Made by a program: the position numbers and the translations under genes. 64,000 bases of DNA from Smittia aterrima (lineage: Eukaryota > Arthropoda > Insecta > Diptera > Chironomidae): assembly GCA_033063855.1 (NCBI GenBank), contig CP093830.1, positions 22,196,854-22,260,853 of the forward strand, given 5' to 3'. How positions within the stretch are numbered: the stretch's first letter is position 1; each line of letters starts with the position of its first letter. The notes below the pieces were generated by a model. The model ran no database searches. It was not told where the DNA came from and saw only the letters and a program-made list of their open reading frames with translations. Shown piece after piece: positions 1 to 9,886 of the stretch.

Positions 1-3000
1 ACAGAGAGTACAGGTGAGGAAAAGCGGAGTTTTAAAAAATAATCTCATCAGATACAGCACGTTCCCTCTTTTGAGGCTTCAACAACTTTAACTTTAATGA
101 AATATTTTCTCTTCCATTCTCTCCGAACGAACGAACGATTTGTAGTCGAGGAACTGACCTGTTTAGCAACATGGAAAGATAACAACGCTCATTACATCGT
201 TGGCACGTTATCACACAGCCGGGCGACATCGAACGAAGAGCGCTTCCGATGCTTTGTTTATGAGAAAATCAATGCAAACAGCGGAAAGCATGGTGAGTTT
301 TAGTTAACACAACTTTGCGTCATGGAGATTCAACTTGGCGTAGCTTTGTAACTCCAATCCTTCAGGTTTTTCCTGGAATAACTCACTAACCACTTCCTCT
401 TCCTTAAACTGATTTCCTGTGAAAACCTATCAGACAATGAATCATAAAAGTTTCGAGGAAGCCATCAGTAAACAAAATCAAATCAATTTTCCATAAATTC
501 AAATAAAATCAACACTCATAAATGTCGATTGAACTTGTTACTAAGGGCCCTTCATTTTGTCACCCTGCAAATGATTTGTTTGCTGAGTGGACTTTTCCAT
601 CACACACTTCGTCCGCAATCGGTCTGATAGGGCTTTCAATATTTAATGCCTGTTATTGTGATTTTGTTCGCCTGTGCCTACCACACAATGCTAACGCAAA
701 ACTCTCTTATCAATGCGACCATTCATTAGCTGGCTCAAAGGACGTTGAGTATCGATTGGCACAGTCAGGCGACGCCACTTGTAGTGGCTTGGAGAATTCT
801 GAGTATGGATCACGGATCATGACGTTAAAACGTTTCGGCCCAGCAGAGCGATGCGACTTTCCAAAATGGTTCAAGGAGCCCAAGCACTGGCACTCACTCA
901 ACGGAGAGCTGTCCTACAATGTCCATCAAAAGTACGTTGAGACTACTTTTATCACCCATTAAATTTTTTTGTCGTCAGGAAGTTCCGATACAAGTATCCG
1001 TATAATGATAAATGATGGAGAACGGATGGATGCTTGTTGAAGGGAATGGACGATTTTCTGGAAACTCTTCACTCATTTTCTCATTCCTATTCAAACAGAA
1101 ATGATGGCACAATCCACATAACGAAGGAAAAGCCGACACAGCGTTTGGAATCTAGAGCGGTCTGCGAGCAGATCAACAAGCAGACAGCAAATGAAACAAT
1201 AATGGTTGTTGAACAAACGACTGGATGGTATGTTGCAAACATCTTTCCTGGATTATTTATTTAGATTTAGATTTTTCTTGCAAACGAATTGCATTCACCG
1301 AGACGTTTTACATTGCCCCAGATATCCTCTGCTATGAAATTCATCTCGTTCTCTAGCTTTGTGCCATTCCTCAGTCTCATGGCTCTGTATAATTCATGCA
1401 AGAATGTATGACGAAGCCAGAAATACAATTTCAGCTTCATAATGGAAAAATTTCTCTTTATTCTTCTGCTGCTGCTTCTGTGAGCGAAGCGTTCTTAGAA
1501 AATAAATTGCCTTTAATATTTTCCGAACAGAAAAGAAACATGAAACCCAAGCAATAAATAAAACAAAAGAGGATTCAAAATTTTCACAAGAAAATCAGTT
1601 ACAAGGCTACATTGCGATGTGAGAGAGAGGAGAATGAAAACGTCGCTTCACATCGCGCAATGTATGCAAATGTTATGTCGAGCATTGTGTCGTCGAATGT
1701 GTAATTGCGACAAACTTCAATGCTCTCAATCTAATTTTGGGATGTGTTACTTCAAGCCCCGAAAACATTTAAATCTTTGAGAGAAGCGTCTTAGATTTTA
1801 TAATTCTTTTTAAATGAATTTTATTCAATTTCCATCGGAGATGAGATGAGTGGGCGATTCTGTTGTTCTGTTGGAGAAGCTTAAAACTTTCTGAAATATT
1901 AACGTTCAAAGCTTAGTGAGACTTTAGTCGCTGAAAAAAAGAAAACACTTTTACAGAATCGGCTTAGCTTCGAAAACATTCAGAAAATAGATTCTCAGAA
2001 TCGCTCAAGCTCTCACTCTTTTCGTAAACAGTTTCTGAGAACTGGCTAATCTCAAACAAAAATAGAAAAACAGTTTAGGATTGGCTTGAGTCAAATGTAA
2101 CTCAATCCTTGATAAAATCAAATCTAATGCGTTTGTTGCTCTCTTCTGGCCATGACGAGGCTTAAAAACTGACTCATTTCCTAAATTAATGCTTTGCAAA
2201 GCTTCTCCAAGAGCTTTCTGCATGAGCTTTTCGGGAGAGAGTTTTTACTGAGGCGCATAATTTTCATTTCCAGGATTACTGTGTTCATGCATGTAGAGAT
2301 AAGCGGAATAAATCTTGTTTAAGTTGTAAAATTTCCCTTCCGTGAAAAAGGAAAGTCACGAGGAAAATCCTCCTCGGCCTCGTGCCGTCGTCTTTAAATT
2401 GCCAAAAAAAAATAAAGCGACGAATTTCTGCGGCACAAGGAAATTATAAAAGAACCATCTCGCAAATGGGAAAATGAAAATTTAATGTTGATTTACAATC
2501 GAGCTTTAATTTTATTACGCTTAATGTTTTTTCTTTCTCTCGCGTAACGCAACATTCCTTTTGACTCATGTGCCGTCTGCTCTTTCTCCTTTCCCTTTCT
2601 CTTCTTTAGCACTACCGGCTTCTTGTGCTTGGTTATTTATCGACGTGACACACATGTTGTTGAATTACAAATAGGCAACCTGACATCACGTTTGGAAGAT
2701 GCTTGCGCGCCTGATCAATATGATGTCTCTCGAACACCGTTCACCACTTTGTTAGGTAAGAGGCGGAGAGTGAAACAAAAAATTATTCACAAATTTTTAC
2801 TCCCCACATCGCGGCATTAAAACAATGAACGCAGAAGTCTGCGGCACTGTTCGCTGGCAATGTTGGGATACCGTTAAATATTTCAATAATTAATTTCCAT
2901 TTTCAACACAAAAACATTCTAAACACAGCGGCAGCCTCATCGGCAGAATCACAGGAATGCCCCCTCAGCGGGTCGTATACATTAACAGGTCCCTTGGGTC

Positions 3001-4216
3001 CGCCATATATGATGTCACGCCACAAACGCAATCATATCAACGGAAGCAAACAGCATCATCATTCAACAGCTGCGAGACACGAAGCTTTGAGCTTTCATGG
3101 AGGAGGCGAGAGCATCGAGCATGGCTCGCATGTTGCGGATCGATTAAACAGTCAAAGACATCGAAGAGACTTATCTAAGTGCTTGGGAACTCACAAGCAA
3201 AAGCGACGTTTGTCCGTCGGCTGCTCACGTGATGATATCGTTGAGGTTCATCCTCAGTGCAGCGAAGCTGGTGATGAAGGTACGGAAATTTGCTTTTTTT
3301 CTTCTTTACAAACTTCGGGCTTCATGTTCTGTGGAGTGCGAAAGGAAATTTTCAGAGGAAGTCTTGAGAAATGTAAAGTTTCGAAATCCCATCTTCCTTT
3401 CCACATCCACAATCTTCCTATCTCGTGCTCCATAATGGCACCAACTCTTCCTTCCGATTTTCTCTCGGTTCAAACTTTTCGCCAGTGCCACACAAAATAG
3501 ATTCGGAGCGAGAGAATGACTTTTGTAATTTCATTTGGTCTTATTCTTCTTTTTGTTCTTATTCATTATCCAGAATACGTTTGTCACGGTTCGTGGACGG
3601 AAAATGATACAACATTTATCATCGCTCGTCACGCAGGAACCAAGCATGGCGTCTGCATTAGCTTTAAGCCATCATCGACTGACTCCACTGCTGCTCAATT
3701 AATCGTCGGTGACTCGTGTTATCGTGAAACAATGTCATCGGAAATACCTGAACATCATTTGATATCGAATGTTACGGGTATCGTACGTGAGTATTCCACT
3801 GTCACATCTTCTTTCCTCCTCACATTAATTAATTCTCACACTCGACCGACGCTCTCAGACGGAGAGAAAGCTTTAAGCTTTCACCGCGAGATTCTTTCTT
3901 CTACAAATCAGTTCCCAAATTAACTGAAATATAACGTAACTAAGGGTCGAGACTGAATTAGATCTAATTGAGGAAAAAAGATTCTTCGCAATTGATTTTC
4001 TTTGCCTGTAGAATTTAATTACATTTCATTTTCTTTTCTCTCTCTTTCTTCCTTCAACCGTTTGTGCTTCCGCATTGTGTGGTCAACGAAAATACAGGAA
4101 AATGTGGTGATACAAGTTCATCTAGTAGATTATCAAATTACTCACTACTAATTAGTCTGACATCGTGGACTGCTATAATTTTATTTAGACAACAGCTACG
4201 ACGGGTGATAAGATAG
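1..4216 (+). CDS. Gene A: cysteine-rich extracellular protein, 3' part only (paralogue of gene B)
   Basis: The gene enters from outside the window, so its 5' exons are missing. Coding exons here are 1-13, 146-292, 730-931, 1099-1227, 2610-2755, 2929-3279, 3574-3777 and 4098-4216. All have GT/AG borders and compatible phases and give 436 residues plus a TAG stop. The order and borders match gene B on the opposite strand. Landmarks are VEELTCLATWKD, EERFRCFVYEK, LAQSGDATC, RCDFPKWF, CEQINKQT, SRLEDAC, CHGSW and GVCISFK. The exon at 2929-3279 is a His- and Arg-rich linker with the dibasic motif RHRRD. The C-terminus carries NVTGKCGD, a Ser run and a hydrophobic stretch followed by a basic tail, which suggests membrane attachment. 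I place it in the arthropod extracellular family that I remember as Pfam DUF7042-DUF7045; the molecular role is not known to me. Compared with gene B it lacks the intron between the GLE(N/S) and GSRIM motifs. Confidence 0.85.
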
Positions 4217-4218
4217 CA

Positions 4219-4224
4219 AATAAA
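4219..4224 (+). terminator. Candidate poly(A) signal of gene A
   Basis: An AATAAA hexamer lies three bases after the gene A stop codon. Its closeness to the stop makes it uncertain whether this copy is the one used; other AT-rich hexamers follow. Confidence 0.3.
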
Positions 4225-7200
4225 TGCGTAGAATGCTTAAGTGAAAAAACCACAGAACAACTTTTTTCCATCGTCAACGTCGTTTCTCTTATTATCAGCA
4301 CACTTTTGTTGTTCGTGTTTCTTCGGCTTCGTTTCCTGTTGTGATGGGGAGCTGACAGCTCAACGGTTCGAGGTATTCACCAAAATGTTTATAAAATGCT
4401 GATGATCTGAAACATAGTTTCGCATCATCGAGTGAGCTGATTTGCGGACAACGGTTGAGAGAAGGTCACAACAAGAGACAAGATAATACTTCATGGAGCT
4501 GTGAAGAAGAAAATAAAATAAAAAGTGGACGATGAATCCTTTTTCACACACACACAAGAGAGAGAAACAAATAATTTAGCTGACCAAGTCGAAAGGAAAA
4601 TTAAATTATAAAAAACACTTATTTTGTAGCTGCGATGTGTGAGTGAAAACGTAATTAATGGAAATGAAGTAAAACACAAGAGAAGAGATGGAAAATCTAT
4701 TTATATAACTTAAGGGACAAAAAAAAAAGCTTCGATTAGAAGAGTGATGACATAAGCCGTTTTTCAGTTTAGTTCATCTCCCTTCGGTTTTTAAATTCTC
4801 TAAATGTTTTTATCGCCCTGTGTAAATTGTGCAAGACTATTCGCTTTTTTTGTTCTGAACAGGAAAGGAAGAGAGAAAGGAGGAGAAGTTGATAGAAAAA
4901 TGTAAATCTTCGAATCCCATCATGTCTGGGACTTAACCTGGTCGTCCCCACCCAGTGAATTGATATTCAAAGTTAATTCTCCTCCGACCCCAAACGCGCT
5001 TAAAACATTTTCTTTGTTCGACTTTCTTTTCTCTTCGTCATCCGCGAAAGGAAGAAAAGTTTTCAAATTTAAGTTCTCGAGTTTTTGTTTAAGAAAATGC
5101 AAACGAAGAATGATAAACCTGTAAATTTCAATTTATTTTTAAAGTAGCATTGCATTTAATGTTGCATTTGATTCACAAAACGAAAACATTCAAAACTAGA
5201 CTATATCCCAGTATTTTACATCATTTCTTGTCTGTTCTTTTTGTATAAAAAATGCGGAAGTGAGGAAAAACAGATGATGAAAAAAAAATATTAAAATTCA
5301 GATTCAAACTTGGTGTATTATGTAAAAAAATTACTGAATATTTTTATTATAAAGGAAAAATAAAGACGAATGAAAATTTCATTGATGTTTCGAAAAGATT
5401 GCTAAGTTATTAAGTTTGAAAATATTTTTCAGGAACTATCCCTCGATCATCGAACATTCCGAAATGTTCTTGCAATTTAAATTATTAATTTGTGTTTAAT
5501 TTTCCGCTCATTTTCCTGAAAAACACGCTGCAAGCAATCGGGAATTTACATATTTTTCAATTAAGTGAAGCAAGAAAGAAAGCAAAAGATTTTAGTCGTG
5601 TGGCAGGGCGAGAAATGAATAATTTCAAATTATTCCTGTCGAACATATTTTGTTCTAATAACTAATTGAAATTTAAATTTAATTACCAACTCGATTTCCC
5701 TCACTCTTTTTCATGTCGCTTTCCCTTCGTCGTTTTCGTCGCTTTTTATTTGCAGAAGTTGGTAAAAATCGCTCGATTTCTCCCCACAATTATTTACCAT
5801 CGAAGCACACACATCTAGCCAAAGGGGAGGAATGAATCGGAATAGGGAATCAGGCAAATCTGTATGCACACCCCGAAATTGAGTCTTCTGTTGATCGATC
5901 ATTTAGGAAGGACTTGGAGTTTCTTTTCTTTCCTTCGCTTTCTGCCAACTCGTCGTTCTTTTTGTATGAATATTGCATTTTAAGTTTAATCCCTTAAGCA
6001 TGCAGTTTGTGTATTTATGGGATTTCCGTTCATTTTCCCCCTCGTTGTGCACACAACAACAAGAAGCGTTTCTATCATCCGTCAGAGTAATAAGTCATCA
6101 ACCGTAATATGAATTCATCTCCTCGAGCATATGGAGAAACCTTGAGGCGATGTATCGAGTAGAACAAACAAGAAGCTCAAAATCCTTATCATAATTACTG
6201 GAAATATTTTCTCTATCCATTGATGGATGTCGAAGACATGTGTGTGAGCTCGTAGGGAATAGAAAAGAGAGAGAGAGAGGCCTTTGATTGCTCCCTTTTT
6301 CCATTGCCCAAAGCGATTGAGATTCTGTAAATAACAACAATGCTGCTGACATCACTCACAGTCCTCGCTTGAATTAAGAAATGAATCCAATGAATGAGAT
6401 CATTTAATTCCTTTTTGAATCTCTTTTCGACCAGACTCAAACCAGAAACAGTTTCCGCTCTTTCTCGATCGAAAAAAAAGGACTTGTCTGTGCCAGGATG
6501 TGGTGTCGATGAAAAATTATTTTTCATATTTTCTTCTCGTGCTCAAATATTTGATTTTTTAGAAAATGGTTTTTGTTTGGAGTCGAAAGTAAACTTTTCT
6601 GGAACAGTTTTATTTAAATAGCAATTTGAAGTTTGAAATTTGTCTGGAGCTGGCGAGACATTAAGCGCTAAAGCCAAAAACTTTCGACTCTTGTAATTAA
6701 ATATTAATCGAAATCAAACTGATGTTATCATCATCCTCTCTTGCCATTGTTTCAACAAGGAAATGCAGAGTTTTCAACGCCATTTGTCTGCAGGCGAATA
6801 AAAATAAGCAATCGCTCGCCACGGCAAAAGCAAACCACCAAGGAAATTAACACATAGACTGAAGGGTTGTGGAAAGCGACGGAGAAAGACCGATTGGATT
6901 TTTTTCTTCTTCCTTTCCAGAATGGATGGACTTTTCCTTTTACATTTTGTTGTTTTTCTTCATTCACCGGAACATTTCACAAAGCCATCAGACACTTCTT
7001 AATCTTTTAAATGAAGAATTGCGACAGTTAAACAAATCAATAGGTTGCGTGATGTGCGCTTGGAATGAGCAGAGCCTGAAAGCAATAAATCAACGCTCAA
7101 TGTTCTTGAAATGACAATTTCATGTTGGAACGAACCGAAAAACATGAGCAATCCGAAAGTACAATCACGTAGTGAATAATTCATTGTTTCGGCAACAATA

Positions 7201-9160
7201 TTGATGGACTGAATTGTCAAAAACAAATAATCTAATTGGATTTTAATACGTGAAATATCGCTGGCACTCGATGAAATTTAATTAAGGACACAAACTCCAA
7301 AAGTTGTGATTGATTCGATTCTTCTTTTCATATTAAAATTGTTCAATCAAGCTTTGCTGACGCTAACTCTTGCAAAGTTGTGCAGCAATAAATAGAAATG
7401 ATTGAAAGCTTTTAGCGCTGAAAAATTGTTGTGCAACTATTTTTGTAAAGCTAAAGTTTATGGAAAATATTTTCATAACTCGCATTGCTCAGCTTATAGC
7501 TCAGAATTTATTTATTTCATAATAAACGGGATTTAACAAGGATTTTAAATTTTTTGCTGCAAATTAATTCTTATTACTTAGACTTCAATCCTTCGATGGA
7601 ATTTACAATGCTTTCAGTGATTTAACGTAAGTACATTAAATTTTTTTTTGGCTTTTAAAAAGCTTACAAAGTATTTCCTGAAATTTCATTTTTACCGCGA
7701 CTCCAATCTCATGAACAAAAAAAAAACTTTAATTATTAAATTTCTAAAAGTACTTTCTTCCTTTTTATTACTTTTTAAAACAAGAACTTTCGTCCTGATA
7801 CAATAAATTGCTGAGCATGAGATTAAGAATTTTTACAATGGAGAAGTGTAATCTCCATTGTCTTCGTTAAGAAACAGGAGGAAATTTTCTGTCACTACTT
7901 AATCCTTTATTTGTTTGAAAGAATGAAATTAAAAAGTTTTCTCTTCTCGGAATGATTCGCAAAGTTTGTCAGAGCAAGCGAGAAATTAGCATTCATGGCA
8001 AAAGTATTACACGAAAAATTTTCTCGTCGACTTTTCTCAGTTCGTGTAGCCGAGGAAATTCGAAAAACTCAACTTACTCTCTCGAATAAAGCTTTTCCTC
8101 TTCCCCGAAAGATACACAAAGGTACTTAAGTAATTAGAATAATAAATATTTATTCACTTTCACTACGAACAGCAGCTGAATCGCTAAGATTTTAAACTCC
8201 CTTCAAACACGAATTCGTGCCAAAAGTCTCGTTTCACTTAAAAACTTTCATTATGCAAGTTTCAAATCATGCTCAGTCATAATTAGTCGTCCGAAAATTA
8301 AGTGGATTGCTTTCTGTCGCGTTTGTTGAACGATCGATTTAACTTGTCACAGGAGGAAAACTAAATTTTAATGCCGCACTTTTCATCGAATATCAATTGG
8401 GAATGAAATAATATCGCAAACACATTTCACATTCTCTTTCATCGCACAATTTGTTTCAGCACTTACTCGCGGAAAATTTCCATCCATAAAAACTGTCAAT
8501 TAAAAATAATTGATATTCAACGTGATACTGCTGAGAGAGACTTGATTTACACAGCAGAAGTGATCTGTTAGCTGAAACTCGACCTAAAAAATATTTTTTG
8601 TAGAATCAGCTCTTGAAACTCTTTTGTTGCTGTAATCGCAAAACTCGATGAATCATAGTGAGCTTTTAATTTAAACAGTTATGATTGAGGGCTATTCGGA
8701 AATTGCATAATCTAATCTTTTAAGAGGCGGTGTTGTTCCAAACCCAAAATGAATCATAATATTTTGTGAAAGGGCCATTAAAGATTATTTTCATGGATTT
8801 AAGGTTGAACCCTTCGCCATAGTCTACGTCACTTCCGAACTGATCTTAATCTCTCCTTCGATGGCAATGACTTATTCCGATTTATTTTTTAATGGTTACA
8901 TGATTTTCTTTCGTTCCCTTCGGTTCGTTTAGTATTTACCTCTCGAAAGTTGATAAACATTGCTGAATTTAGCTTGAAAACCCCTTCGCTTCAAGATGAA
9001 GAAGATAAAATCCTATTTTCTCTTGTGGCTGTGAGCACAAATTCCAAAGTCATTAATTATAATTTTGCCACAAATTTTTCAAGTCATCACCCCTTTCTGC
9101 CGAAAAGATGTAACAAGTATAAATTGAATGAAATTTATAATGCGTATCAAACGAAATGAA
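4225..9160. other. Intergenic DNA, no gene recognised
   Basis: About 4.9 kb between gene A and the left direct repeat. All ORFs are short (under about 105 codons), rich in Phe, Ser, Leu and Lys, and show no domain or consistent splice context. Poly-A and poly-T runs and short GA runs are present. I see no RNA gene, transposon terminus or satellite. Confidence 0.5.
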
Positions 9161-9412
9161 ATATGTAAATCGAAGCAAATATTTGTTGCTAATTGTTCAG
9201 AAAATTTGAATAGAGCTTCTTGTCATCTCCTCGTCTTCTTCTTTCGTCTCTCCGAAGATTGAGTGCAACAATTTTTCTCGTTGAACAACAGCAAGCAGCA
9301 GCGGGTGAACCTCAAACAATACAGAAGGGTGAATGAAATCAATTTTGCATGTCATTTAACGTGAAATGGAAATCAGACGGTGGAGCTATTTCGGTTAGAT
9401 GATTTCAAGATT
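9161..9412. repeat. Left copy of a ~250-bp direct repeat flanking the Piwi block
   Basis: This stretch recurs in the same orientation at 13094-13340. Reading the two side by side I count about five or six substitutions, one 7-base length difference in a CAG-rich run (around 9290-9305) and a small indel near the end, so identity is roughly 97 percent. Similarity starts abruptly at ATATGTAAATCG and ends at about the GATTC before 9413, where the exportin-like sequence begins. It has no ORF of its own and no terminal inverted repeats. Confidence 0.9.
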
Positions 9413-9770
9413 CAACTTTCCTACATCTTCGAAACAAAACTCATAAACATGCTTGTCGGAAAGTTCCTTGTGATTCCGATGTTTCGAAATGTGACGCTCA
9501 AATGTCTATCAGAAATTGCTGGCCTTCAATTGCAGTCTTGCGATCACATTTTCGTTCAACTCTTTGTTCAAACAATGGAGCAGTTCGATCAAATGATTCC
9601 CGCCAACACAAATACAAGACGAGAAACGCTTTTTGGTGACTGTTATCAAGGATCTCTTGGGGTTATGCGAGCAGAAGAAAGGATCAACCAATATCCACGT
9701 TTTCTACGCGCTCACTGGAAGTTCTTGAAGACAGTGGTGAACAAACTTTTTGAACAAACTCATGCAAAAT
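9410..9770 (+). pseudogene. Exportin-1 (CRM1/emb) pseudogene fragment, internally deleted and frameshifted
   Basis: Three pieces of exportin-1 can be read. In frame 1 from 9410 comes SYIFETKL, then MFRNVTLKCLSEIAGL, then QMIPANTNTRR, which matches the CRM1 HEAT-repeat region after the importin-beta N-terminal domain. From about 9625 the frame shifts and reads EKRFLVTVIKDLLGLCEQKK, a stretch that in intact CRM1 lies well over a hundred residues further on. Frame 1 then resumes with QYPRFLRAHWKFLKTVVNKL up to about 9755. The segments joining these pieces in the real protein are absent and no splice sites bridge the gaps, so this is a decayed remnant rather than an exon set. An open frame runs across the fragment but cannot give a working exportin. 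It lies on the strand opposite to the Piwi gene, just beyond its stop. Confidence 0.85.
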
Positions 9771-9774
9771 TATC

Positions 9775-9784
9775 TTTATTTATT
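9775..9784 (-). terminator. Candidate poly(A) signal of the Piwi gene
   Basis: On the - strand this reads as two overlapping AATAAA hexamers, about 105 bases after the Piwi stop codon. Cleavage shortly downstream would place the mRNA end at about 9750-9765, inside the distal end of the exportin fragment. Confidence 0.5.
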
Positions 9785-9886
9785 CTCCAGCGTGTACAGT
9801 TTTGGTCAACATTTTGATCAATAAATTCAATTCGACACGACTGAGTTTAGAAAGTTTAAAAAAATGTTATTGAGCTGACTTCCAGC

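Noticed and set aside
3425..3607. + strand ORFs in the gene A intron before 3574
   Set aside because: They run through the intron and its acceptor; the paralogue shows the exon starting at 3574.
9380..9817. 145-codon ORF read as an intact gene
   Set aside because: It covers exportin-1 pieces but the middle piece is in a different frame and large parts are missing, so the open frame is a by-product of a pseudogene.
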